From Branchiostoma floridae (lineage: Eukaryota; Chordata; Leptocardii; Amphioxiformes; Branchiostomatidae), in the NCBI RefSeq assembly GCF_000003815.2, contig NC_049983.1, positions 27,040,548-27,076,462 of the forward strand: 35,915 nucleotides of DNA, in the 5' to 3' direction. Numbering within the stretch: position 1 is the stretch's first letter; every line of letters starts with the position of its first letter. Positions 20,659-31,300 of this stretch are shown in pieces. Made by a program: the position numbers and the translations under genes. The notes beneath the pieces are model-generated. The model worked only from the letters and a program-made list of their open reading frames with translations. It searched no databases and was not told where the DNA came from.

Positions 20659-20786
20659 TAGTCTCTACCAGACTCCATAGGTCGCTGGGAAAACCGTAGA
20701 AATGGAACAAATAGAGGAGTAAGCCGGCCAGGGAAGTACAGCCGGCTAGGGAACAGCGGGCGACCCAGGGAGTCTGGTAGAGACTA
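20659..20786. mobile_element. 128-bp MITE with TAGTCTCTACCAGACTCC ends
   Basis: The left TAGTCTCTACCAGACTCC is repeated in reverse complement at the right (GGAGTCTGGTAGAGACTA), and inversion continues over a GGTCGC/GCGACC motif. The interior has two GCCGGC(C/T)AGGGAA units. There is no ORF, so this is a non-autonomous element in an intron of the collectin gene. Confidence 0.7.
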
Positions 20787-20958
20787 ACGACAACATCTAT
20801 TTTTGTTGCCATTTGTAGCAAATATAACGAGCCCATTTAAAAAAAAACTATGACTGATACCCGACTTGTGTGAAATTTACCTTAGAACAAGATGCAAAGT
20901 GAGAACCAAAAACAAAACACGACCAGGACGCCCGTAAGCGGACTTGAAAATGTTTTAC

Positions 20959-21051
20959 CTGCTCGGGAGGCGTACATAGGGTTGGGTAAACTTGCAGCGG
21001 CGTCCGCACGTGCCTGCCAATCAGTCTGAGGCTCCTCCATGGGTGCGGTGC
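20959..21051 (-). CDS. Collectin first coding exon (intact copy), NPMY tail
   Basis: Acceptor TTTTTCTAG, leader GCACCGCACCC, ATG at 21040-21038, then MEEPQTDWQARADAAASLP, NPMYASRA and donor GCAG|GTAAAA in phase 1. The presence of an acceptor means a 5' untranslated exon lies upstream. NPMY fits the NPxY internalisation/adaptor motif known from endocytic receptors; its place before the transmembrane exon puts it in the cytoplasm. Confidence 0.65.
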
Positions 21052-21365
21052 CTAGAAAAAAATATTGAAAAAGTTTGATGCGATTAAGTTCACCAACATA
21101 TTATCTGTTTGTCAAAAACGACATAAATCTACCACATAATTTATACATTAGGAAGTAAAAATTGCTGCATCTTACAACATGTCAATTTTGCCTAAAGCTA
21201 TTAAAAAAACGACAACAACAAAAGTGTTTTTCCGTTACATTTGTATAGTAAATAGAAATACAAAGATGCAATTTAAAAAATTATACTCGACTTGCATAAA
21301 CTTTGCCTTAGACAAAGAGAAAAGCGACAAGATTAAAGCATGACAAGGGCTTGAAAACGTTTCAC

Positions 21366-21416
21366 CTGCTCCGGATTCATAGATGGGGTTGGGGAAAACG
21401 GCTTCATGGATAGATG
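21366..21416 (-). pseudogene. 3' half of a LINE-split collectin first exon
   Basis: The - strand reads EAVFPNPIYESGA and ends at donor GCAG|GTGAAA, phase 1. It parallels AASLPNPMYASRA of the intact exon. The 5' half lies 4.2 kb away at 25584-25623, beyond the LINE. Confidence 0.6.
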
Positions 21417-22600
21417 ATAATAGACAGCTTAATAATGACACTACAAGGGGTGATTATAATGCAGTGTACCATAGTGAGATAGATAAAAAAAGGAGGAAGA
21501 ATGACTGATGTAGAACAGTCATCAGTAGCTTTCAGAAAGTTCTGTTCATCTCTAGACCTTTGTGATATTTGGCGGGAGACAAATAATCGGCTTAGATAGT
21601 TTACCTATAGGGATAACTTCCATAAAGTTTCATGCAGATTAGACTATTGGTTTATTTCAAAAACCATGGTAAGTCCAGTCAGAAGATGTGATATTAGACC
21701 TAGTGTAAAGACAGACCATAATGCGATTTTTCTTAAAATATGCAACACAGCAAAAGATAGAGGCCCTAACTATTGGAAACTTAACACTGAAATTCTTAAA
21801 GAGGAAGAGTATTGTAATGAGATTAGACAACTAATCAAAAACACAATAACCAAAGAGTCTGACTTACCCCATTGTTTACTATTGGAATTATGCTATGTAA
21901 GGATCACAGAATTCTCCATTTCCTACTGTAAGAAGAGAGCTGTTAAAAATAGACAAAAGGAGAATGATCTGATAACCAAAATAAAAACACTAACTGAAGT
22001 TTTAGAAAATGAGGAGGATAGTGAGGCAGATTTACTAACTAAGAATAAATTAGAAAAGAAAAAATTGCAGATAGACAAATTATATGAAACAAGGGCTAAA
22101 GGAGCATACATAAGGTCAAGACAAAATGGATCAAAGAGGGAGAGAAATGCTCTAATTTTTTTCTCAATTTAGAAAGGAAAAACATAACTAAATCAAACAT
22201 AGATTTGCTAAAACAAGGAAACATTGGACATTTCTAATCAACATGAAATCTTAGCAGCAACTGTAAACTTCTATAAGGACCTATATAGCCAGGATGATAT
22301 TAATCCAGATAATGTAGATATTTGTCAGATATAACACTAGATAATACACTTAATGATGATGAAAGAAATGAATTAGATAAACCGATAACCTTAGAAGAAT
22401 GTGAGCAAGCTTTAAATGGAATGAAAAATAATAAAGCCCCAGAGCCTAATGGACTTCCTTCTAAATTTCTAAAACACTTTTGGAGCAGCCTAGGGCCCCT
22501 AGTACTTTTAGAGGGCTATCAAACAAAAAAATTACCTTAGCTAATAGAGTTAAAACGGTACTTTCAAAACTTCAAAAGTCAAACGGCATATATCAAAGGT

Positions 22601-23371
22601 CGTTTCATTGGACAAAACATCAGAATCATAAATGACATACTATTTTATTCTAAACTTGAAAGAAAGTCTGGAGCTCTTTTGTTTTTAGATTTTGAAAAAG
22701 CCTTTTACTCTTTAAATAGAGATTTCATGTACAAAACTCTACACAAATTTAACTTTGGCCCAACATTTATAGATTGGATAAAAATACTATACACAGATAC
22801 ATATTGTAATATATTAAATAACGGCTGGGTATCAGAGCCAATAGAATTAAGCCGATGTATAAGACAGGGTTGCCCATTATCATGTCTGTTGTTTATATTA
22901 GTGACAGAAATTATGGCCACCAAGATTAGAACTTCTACAGATATAAATGGGATCTTAGTTCCACATAATGAGAGTAGTAAAGAAATCAAAATAAGCCAGG
23001 TAGCTGATGATACAACATTAATCTTAGCAGAAAATTCAATAATGAATGCAGTAGAGGTTACAACAGAATTCAGTCAAGTAGCAGGAACTAAACTTAATGA
23101 ATCTAAAACCCTAACTACGTGGATAGGTGTGTGGGAGAAAAGTGATAAAAGAATTTTAGACTTAGATTGGACAAAACAACCTCTTAAAGCACTTGGTGTT
23201 TACTTTGGCCATGACCCAAGTTTATGTGAACTCTTAAATTGGGAGAAGAAAATAGAGAAGCTAAATAACACCCTTTACTTATGGAACAGTAGAAAATTAA
23301 CCCTATATGGTAAAGTAGTAGTCATTAAACAACTTGCATTGGCCCAGCTAATTTATAACTTTTTGAATTAA
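22601..23371 (+). pseudogene. Reverse transcriptase core of the LINE
   Basis: The longest open piece (Met at 22679, open from further upstream) carries the palm: Asp in LDFEKAF, then QGCPLS, ADD and the thumb-side TTWIGVWEKSDKR. Motif A continues AFY where AFD is usual, and the YADD-type box is VADD. Stops before and after preclude a full protein. Confidence 0.7.
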
Positions 23372-25191
23372 ATACCCCAGAATGGGCAATAAGGAAGATA
23401 GAGAGGACATTATGGAACTATCTTTGGAATAATAAACAATATAGAATCTCTAGAAACTGTACAATTGGTGATTGTTGTGAAGGTGGAATAAACATGGTTA
23501 ATGTTAGATGTCAGATCCAAGGTCTACTGGCTTCATGGGTCAGGAGATTTTGTAATGGACCCATGGCCCAGTGGACATTAATTCCCAACTTTTACCGTAA
23601 ATATTATGGGGATGACAATTTGATTTTCAAAATGAATTTCTCAATTAAAAATCATTGTCCAGAAATCCCAATAATACCTAACTTCTATAAAGCTGTTGTC
23701 CTTGCTTGGCATAAAGCAGGAGGGGAAGTAAGTAAACAACCACAATTATTAGAGGAAATTCTAAATGAAATCATTTGGGGTAATCATGATATCATTTTAA
23801 AGAAGAAAACTTTGTTTTATATAAAAAAAACTGGATAAAAGCAGGCCTAATACATATTAAAGATGTTTTCCCTAATGGTAGATTTATATTAGCAAGGACA
23901 CTATTGGAGAAATTAAGAGACACCAAAAACTTTTAGCTGAACAAAATAACCTTCTTCAAGCAATACCAAAAGAATGGAAAGCAAAATTGGTTCCGTATTC
24001 TTACCAAAAAATGAAGTAGAAAACCAACCAACACAAATTAGGATGCTTTAAGATAAATTTATACAGTAGGGAAAGCCATATCTAAAACTAACGTTATATA
24101 TAATCATTTAAATAAGCAAATATTTACAGAGAGAAAAATTATTGATAACTTGGGGAATTCCTCAATGTCATTACATTGAATAAATTCCTCAATGTCATTA
24201 CATTGAATAAACAGCTAATGTGGAAAAGTCTAACGGTAGATATTAAAGAAAATAAGCTAAGAGAATTTAAGTTAAAACTTTTGCACCAAATTTTGCCTTG
24301 TAAATCTAAACTAAATAAATGTAAAGTAAAAGATCAGACAGGTGAAGTATACAGCCCTACTTGTGAGGTATGTAAGGTAGAGGAGAATTATGTGCACATG
24401 TTTATAGAATGTAAACGACTTAAACATTTCTGGCAGAAGATTGAGAACTTTCTATTTCAAAAGGGGGTTAAAGTAAAGATTGTCAAGTCAACCATTTTTC
24501 TAGGTTATGAATATAGGTCAAAGGTCAGCCAACAAAGTGGTGACTTTAGCAAAATTTGCTATTTTCAAATCGTGGGTACATTATAAAGATAACGAGGTGA
24601 AATTAATGAAATATGACATCTTTAATATTTTTCTTTGGGACTTTTGGAATGACAGACGTATTTGGCATTGTACCAATTCAAGGTAAGAGTATTCTTAACT
24701 GTTGATGATGTCAGTGCTCTGTGAGTTTGTTGCTCTCTAGTTGTCACTGTTGTCACAGTCATTTGTCCAAAAGTAAATTATGTGATGTTTTGAACTAGTA
24801 AGTACATGATGTTTCTGTATCTGTAGCCTGATGTTGTTTTGATGTGTATGTTGTGCAGTAACACTGATCACTGTTTATCTAAGATTGTTTTTGCTTGTTT
24901 GTTTATTTTTTCTGGATAAGCTGATGGTTGCTTTTTTCCTGTTTGCTCTCTAGTTTTGTTTAGGTTTGTGTAAGCCTTAAATGTTGTATTTGTAACATCG
25001 CAAGTTCTGATGTTTTTGTGAGTTTGTTAGTGCTAAGATAGTGGTATCTTTATGTATAACGTGTTTTATTTATACTTGATGTGTTTATACTTGTGATTTG
25101 TCGTTCTTGTATTTGTAAATCTGCTGATTTGTTTTGCAAATGGGAATGTTTGAGTAATATTTATGTAAATTTGTGATATGTGTAAAATTGA

Positions 25192-25360
25192 AACCAGGGA
25201 AGGAAAACCCTGCACAGAAACCCAGGGATGACACCCCTGCACAGAGGTCCTAGGGAAGAAACCCTAGCACAAAATCCAGGGGGGATAAAACACCCCTGTA
25301 AAAAAAGTCCTGGGGAGCAAACCCTAGCCAAAAAAGCCAGTGGTAATGGCCCCTGCTACA
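25192..25360 (+). repeat. Degenerate tandem repeat in LINE 3' UTR
   Basis: Alternating blocks of CCAGGGA/CCTAGGGA, AACCCTGCACA/ACACCCCTGCACA and AAAA spacers recur about every 28-35 bp, six times. CCAGGG and CCCTG can pair, so the transcript could fold into a row of hairpins. Confidence 0.55.
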
Positions 25361-25583
25361 ATATGTAAATGTGTTATATTAGATAGTGTATATCCCTAAA
25401 TAATTTAGTAAAAAGGTAGACTAGTGTGTGAAATGGTAAGGAAATGCTAGGGTTAATATTTTATAATGATTGTTTTTAGTGGTGTATATTTTGTCTTATG
25501 TAATATAGTGATACAAGTGTGTAGGCGAAAAGCTTTCAATGTTCTGTAATTTATGATTTGTGAATAAAAATGTGAAAAAACAA

Positions 25584-25623
25584 CCCTGCCAATCAGTCTG
25601 AGGCTGCTGCATGGGTGTGGCGC
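25584..25623 (-). pseudogene. 5' half of a LINE-split collectin first exon
   Basis: Acceptor CCACCAG, leader GCGCCACACCC, ATG (25612-25610), then MQQPQTDWQ, where the LINE tail begins. It is nearly identical to the intact exon (MEEPQTDWQ). Confidence 0.65.
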
Positions 25624-26027
25624 CTGGTGGAAAATTACAGATTTGTATACACTCGTCTGTAGAAAACCTAGTTTAACTAACTCTACTTTTTACAAACGTT
25701 TTATACATATTGTCCTTTGACTATTGTAGCAATAGTAACTTCTGTAAAGCTTTAATCTTGGTTATATGTACAGTACAGGATTGAAGCTCAGCTCACAATG
25801 GTTTAGTGTCAAGTGCACATTTACAAAACAAGTGGGTGTTCATGTAGAACATAAGTCGGGGTTAGGACCGGAGACGTTAGTAGTCGTAGAAGTAGTACAT
25901 CCAGGAGTAGTTTTTGCCAGTATTCGGTAGGATAGTGAGGCCCGTGGCAGTCATCGGGCCGATCTGTATGGCTTGAAGAAGAAAGCAAAAGATAAAGAAT
26001 GTCCTAAGAGAAAATCCCCAAACCTAC
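25624..26027. other. Intron-like stretch upstream of the split exon
   Basis: No ORF or repeat recognised; it ends the - strand intron between the possible exon at 26073-26028 and the split exon. Confidence 0.35.
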
Positions 26028-26073
26028 CAGCACCCGTGTCACCAGTCTGGGACTGCTGCTGCCCTCCCAACAT
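26028..26073 (-). CDS. Possible alternative first coding exon
   Basis: ATG (26073-26071) opens MLGGQQQSQTGDTGA and reaches donor GCTG|GTAGGT in phase 1, the phase used by all collectin exons. Gln-rich MxxQQxQTxD composition loosely resembles MQQPQTDW. It may be a divergent tail exon of the same gene or of a neighbouring copy. The sequence upstream is open in another frame, so the start is uncertain. Confidence 0.35.
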
Positions 26074-26429
26074 GATGCCGCTTGTACTTGTCAGGTTTCT
26101 GCACGGCAAAAACACGTCCTGCTCCTGGCAAGGCGCTTGTTGACTCCAGAGTAGACCCAGACTCAAGGAAATGCGAAGCCTCACATCACAACATCAGAAA
26201 CCAGAGATGAAACAACTCATATGAGCTGAGTAACACCACCTACACCGAGACAAATTATGTGCACATGTAACGTTAATCAGTTTTGTCGCTAAATATTGAA
26301 AACGAGTTCTCGAAAACAGCCTAAAATCTGGACAAGTCAGAAAACCTGTGATTTTAAACCATTAAAAACTGTTCGTGAAGTACTTTTTATCCATCTAAAT
26401 TTTTTTCTTCAATTATATGACTGAACCCA

Positions 26430-27740
26430 GCTTTTCATTTCATCAGGTACAAAAGAGTATCAGAAATACTTGAAATACAAGATTGCAGAAAGAAAAACAA
26501 AAAACATTATCAGAACTTCCAAAAGAGACTTTGAGAAGAAATTGGCAAAACATAAAAGATGACCCTAAGTCCTTCTTTGTCCTTAGAAACAAAAAAGTGA
26601 CAATGGATACTGTTGGTCCCTTGACGGACGCCCAGGGAAATGTTGTAACATCAGACCAGGAGACAGCAGAACTGCTGAATAAATATTTTGCCTCAGTGTT
26701 CACTAAAGAAAACACAGATCAACTACCAACACCACAAGCAGTCTTCCAGAGGAAAGAGGAAGAGAGACTAAAGTCAGTAATAATAACAGAGGAGATGGTT
26801 AGAAATGAGTTAGACAAGCTGAAAGTAGGTAAAGCACCTGGACCTGACAATATGTACACTACTCTACTAAAAGAAGTCAGCGAAACCATAGCAAAACCGC
26901 TGGCTGACATATTCAACAAAGCGTGGCTAAAGGGCCGAACCCAGAGGGTGGTGGTGAACGGAACAGCTTCATGTGAGAAAGATGTAACAAGTGGAGTCCC
27001 GCAAGGGTCGGTACTGGGGCCGGTTCTTTTCTTAACATTTATAAATGACCTGGAAGAGGGAACAAACTCCAAGGCACTCAAGTTCGCTGATGACACAAAG
27101 TTATGGCAAGAATTGAGGTCAAACTCCAGTATTGGTATATTGCAAGAAGATATAAACAGAGTTTGTACATGGGAGAAACAGTGGCAAATGTTGTTCAATG
27201 TAAACAAATGTGTTGTATTGCACCTAGGGTACAATAACCTGGGGCTTACATACAATATGAATGGAGTACCCATCAGAGAAACTACAGTTGAAAAAGACCT
27301 AGGGGTCCACTTTGACAAATCTTTAAAACCAGCTCACCATGTGGGGTATGCGGTAAAAAAGGCAAACAGAATCCTGGAAATTATCAAAAGGAACATCAAG
27401 TACTAACACTAAGTAAGAAGATTCAGAGGGGACATGATCGAAGCCTTTAAAACTGTCAAGGGACTCGAGGGGATTGACAAAGACACGCTCTTTACTCCAT
27501 TGTGCACACCCTATAACACCAGGGGACACCACCTGGAACTCTCAATACCTTGCACTAAACTGGAAGTCCGGAGGAGATCCCAGCTTTGCTGTAAGAGTCT
27601 TCAAAGCCTGGAATGAACTCCCGTCGGATGTTGTCATCCAGAACACAGTGAACTGTTTCAAAAACAAGATAGACGGATACATAGAGGCCGAGATCGCCGG
27701 AGGAGCGACAGTGGGCTACCCGCCTTCCAGCTCCTGACCG
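26430..27740 (+). mobile_element. CR1/L2-like LINE fragment with internal deletion
   Basis: The main frame is open at 26483-27406 (307 residues from the first Met), then continues with frameshifts at 27417-27735. Landmarks: KAPGPDNMYTTLLKE (RT fingers), SGVPQGSVLGPVLFL (motif B), LKFADDTKLW (motif C, FADD), NVNKCVVLHLG and EKDLGVHFD, then a C-terminal tail with FRGDMIEAFK, NTRGHHLEL and VFKAWNELPSDVV. Between FNKAWLKG and RTQRVVVNG the segment that normally carries motif A is missing, although the frame is intact. The copy is therefore catalytically dead. Confidence 0.75.
26483..27406 (+). pseudogene. Reverse transcriptase ORF lacking motif A
   Basis: The frame has no stop for 307 codons, but the run goes from helix FNKAWLKG (about residue 150) directly to GRTQRVVVNGTAS, a sequence normally found more than 100 residues further on. 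The first catalytic Asp is in the lost block; the later FADD pair is present. A repeated W-L-x-G (WLTG/WLKG in related elements) at the junction suggests deletion between short repeats. Confidence 0.65.
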
Positions 27741-28300
27741 CAGAGGCACTGCAGTCTCTGCGGTTCAGGTAAATTCATGTGCTTATTCCGTGCAGTTCAC
27801 ACTTGGGTCAGTAGATGGCGCGACAGGAGGACGTTCTTGGGTTTCACCTTCATCCATCGAAAAAAATAGGTCCAAGAAAAACAAGGCAGCAAAATTATGG
27901 ATATCAGCAGACATTAGGTTAAATTATTCATGTTTAAGCCTTGGGATAATGAAGGCCTTTGGAAAACCCGCTAGATTCCATAAAAAGTTGCGAAGACAAA
28001 ACATAGTGCGGTAGGAAACACGTAGGAAACACCGCGCAACCTAGTTGCCATTTTTGTATCCATCCGCGAACGGTCGAACAGGAATTATCCGGATAATGAC
28101 CTTGAGAATTAAGAAAATAATGTCCGAAATCTTTTCAAAACTGACATTTTTGAAACAGCACTGAGGCCTTAGAGGCGTTAAGGGACTCTGAGGAGTGAAT
28201 ATCTGTCAGTGTTTCACAATCAACAACATAAATACTGTGTTATTCTATGAAATGTAGAAACACAACTCCAAGATCATTCCTCCCGTCTGCCTGTGCTCAG
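27741..28300. other. Intergenic / upstream region of gene 2
   Basis: Contains a copy of the 11655 dispersed repeat (27793-27842). No exon is supported. Confidence 0.4.
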
Positions 28301-31300
28301 CTGGGTTGCCATAGAGACGGCGTTCGGAGCAACACCACAGACGACTTATTCAGTCACACAGAAAAGGCAGAGATAAAAACGGTGAGCTTCATTTTTGCAT
28401 TTTTCCGTGATTAATTTGTGATTTAGCGGGAAATTATCACACAGACTTTATGATGATATGTTGTAGAAACAACAGTGATAGAGACTTGACGTTTGTCAGC
28501 GTTTGTTTTGCAAATTTGAGGGATATTCTGGAGCTGTGCAGGACCGGACCAACAGAGGTTTCCAGTCTGTATATTAATGTGGGGAATATGTCAAAGTTGT
28601 TGCACGATTCTCAGGTTTAAAATGTGCCGTATGGAAACTGTGAACCGCCAGGAATAAGTACAGCACAGCTGGGTTCATGGTATATTGATGGACTTCACAT
28701 CGTGTACATTTTAAGCCGTGGAAAAACTTTTTGTCTTGTTTTGTTGATGTAACGTTAAAGTTTAGGAGATTGTGACTGTTACTTAGCAAATACACGGATG
28801 GTGATAGGGTGGGTTATGGTCTTCTAAAGATACAAGTTCAAAAACTTTGCAGACACAAGTTGGGGGTTATATAATTCCCATGGAAAATATTAGCACTAAA
28901 GCTATGTTACTGTGAAGAACATTCAACCATGTTTCAAAATTTTGGGTTTATTTTTGTACCGTTAGAAAGGATATGATTTTGTTGTCCTAATGTTGTGTTT
29001 TGATATGGGGTGGGGAGGGGGGCGTTGCCATGGACCAAAACAATGTTACAGTATCTTAACTTTGTGATGGTCGACTATTTACTTTACGTGTACAGTTAAA
29101 ATTTGCTAATTTAGATTCTTCTCATGTTACAAAGTCAGAGTGACCAATGTTCAGTAATGTTCCAGCAAAGGTAGGTCTTAGTTTTCCTCACGCTCCGTCT
29201 GGGAAAATTGTAAAAATTTCACCGACAGTTTTCTGTGATTTTGGGATTTTTCACCGTCTAAGTTTTCTGTATTTTGTGGATTACCACCGTCAGTTTTCTG
29301 GGGATTTTTACCGTCGGTTTTCTGTATGTTGAGAATTTTCACCGACAGTTTTATGTAATTTGAAAATTTTCACCGTCAGTATTCTGTGTTTTGAGGGTTT
29401 TTAAGATCCTAGAGTTAGAAAAGAACCATGTTTTTACATGTGGAGACTTTTGACATCCCTTTAAGAGTAAAATGATTGTGTTCTACCTTGGGAATGTTTG
29501 CGTAAAGCCACTAATTTATGAGCCTCTTTCTGGACTCTGTTGGTCCTAAATAAGATCAATGTTTGCTTTGTGCGAAAAGCAGTATAAAATATCAGTCAAC
29601 ATGATAGATATGATATTTCATGTACTTTCCAGTTGTTGAAATTGAGTCAATAATGCCGTATGGCCCGTGGCTCCCTGGTTAGGGGCCAGAGCGTGGAACC
29701 TATGCCCAATTTTTTCTTCAATCAGGAAATTTTATAGGTTTTAAGAGAATGGACAAGTTTGGCATGTAGTTAATGATTTGTTATAACTTTTCTCTTACAG
29801 TTACTCTGAGAATATGTCTGCGATGAAGGAAGTTAGGAGGGACGCCAGCAAAAAGCATGATGGCATGAGAGGGGAGAACACCACCGTGAGTACATCACCA
29901 GTTCTTTTCTTTATCACGCCATGAGTTTGATTCTGGCTGTGTCGCTAACCTGACATACATGCTAACAAAAAAGGCCGCATTCGTATGAGACGTTAAGCTG
30001 TGGTCACATAATTAATGATGTTGTGCTTCGTTGGACCTTCCCTGGTACAATGAACCTGTAAATACTGTACATAGCATTTGTCTTCTCTGTCACGACCAGT
30101 GGAAGTATAACATTTCAGAGAACAAAACTGGATCGAGATCACTTCGGAACCCACTTTTTCCATCACAGAACTAACAATGATCATGTATCACCCCCCCCCC
30201 CCCCTCCACTTGTTTCCAGACTGATGTACACTTCCTAATACAAAAGGCCTCCTCAATCCAATGAACTGAGGGCTACTCTGTTATCCCCCAGCCCCCCATC
30301 AACATTGACAACACTGGCGAACCTTCCCCCAAGTCCCCCATCGATGATCCCGACGCCCCGGCGATGGACAACTTCATCGCACTCGAACAGCAAAGTGCCT
30401 TTTCTAACACTCTCGCACACCTAGGCTTATACTGCTCGAGAGCCAGGCTCCTTATGCAGAATGTAAATGGTTACATGTCGCAAAACAGCTTAATCANNNN
30501 NNNNNNNNNNNNNNNNNNNNNNNNNNNNNNNNNNNNNNNNNNNNNNNNNNNNNNNNNNNNNNNNNNNNNNNNNNNNNNNNNNNNNNNNNNNNNNNNNNNN
30601 NNNNNNNNNNNNNNNNNNNNNNNNNNNNNNNNNNNNNNNNNNNNNNNNNNNNNNNNNNNNNNNNNNNNNNNNNNNNNNNNNNNNNNNNNNNNNNNNNNNN
30701 NNNNNNNNNNNNNNNNNNNNNNNNNNNNNNNNNNNNNNNNNNNNNNNNNNNNNNNNNNNNNNNNNNNNNNNNNNNNNNNNNNNNNNNNNNNNNNNNNNNN
30801 NNNNNNNNNNNNNNNNNNNNNNNNNNNNNNNNNNNNNNNNNNNNNNNNNNNNNNNNNNNNNNNNNNNNNNNNNNNNNNNNNNNNNNNNNNNNNNNNNNNN
30901 NNNNNNNNNNNNNNNNNNNNNNNNNNNNNNNNNNNNNNNNNNNNNNNNNNNNNNNNNNNNNNNNNNNNNNNNNNNNNNNNNNNNNNNNNNNNNNNNNNNN
31001 NNNNNNNNNNNNNNNNNNNNNNNNNNNNNNNNNNNNNNNNNNNNNNNNNNNNNNNNNNNNNNNNNNNNNNNNNNNNNNNNNNNNNNNNNNNNNNNNNNAG
31101 TCACTAGACCACACTTAGTCCTACATCTACAGTAAACCTGCCCACTTGTGAGAGGCAAAGACATGAAAAGTCACCAGATCACACTTAGTCTGACACCTAC
31201 AGAAAACCGGCCACACTGTGAGAGACAAAGACATGACAAGTCATCAGGCCACACTTAGTCCTACACCTACAGAAAACCTGCCCACTTGTGAGAGGCAAAG

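Larger units (their letters stand above)
16382..21051 (-). pseudogene. Membrane collectin-like gene (collagen + C-type lectin), broken in this assembly
   Basis: Exons in transcript order are: 21051-20959 (start), 20252-20145, 19009-18950, 18547-18039, 17388-17008, 16392-16382 (stop). All introns are phase 1. The predicted chain is: 27-residue cytoplasmic tail with NPMY; basic segment; one transmembrane helix; neck; collagen Gly-X-Y repeat; CTLD; tail ending RL. This is a type II membrane layout like collectin- or scavenger-type receptors, which bind sugars or microbial surfaces through the lectin domain and trimerise through the collagen. The frame is interrupted by two 1-nt insertions in the collagen exon and a TAA in the CTLD. 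Three lesions point to a pseudogene, though assembly error is possible. Exons and intron phases are otherwise well preserved, so any loss is recent. Confidence 0.7.
21417..25580 (+). mobile_element. L1/Tx1-like LINE, 5'-truncated, decayed, inserted in a collectin exon
   Basis: The element begins inside the APE endonuclease (NNDTTRGDYNAVYHSEIDKK, then LCDIWRETN, CRLDYWFIS and KTDHNAIFLKI). The reverse transcriptase follows, broken over several frames: ITLEECEQALNGMKNNKAPE (22380s), FLDFEKAFYSLNRDF (22682-22730, motif A), RQGCPLSCLLFILV (22862 on, motif B) and VADDTTLI (YxDD box as VADD). A C-terminal zinc knuckle, CEVCKVEENYVHMFIECKR, lies near 24369-24425. A long 3' UTR ends TGTGAATAAAAATGTGAAAAAA. 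Frameshifts and stops break it into at least six pieces (21666-22172, 22322-22540, 22601-23371, 23494-23838, 24176-24586, plus the start). No target-site duplication was visible. Confidence 0.8.

Noticed and set aside
29665-29715. tRNA-like GGCTCCCTGGTTAGGGGCC stretch
   Set aside because: Lacks a proper B box (GGTTCGANNCC) and a cloverleaf; probably a chance hairpin or SINE scrap.
30364-31107. Frames of more than 200 codons across the N gap
   Set aside because: Composed almost entirely of undetermined residues.
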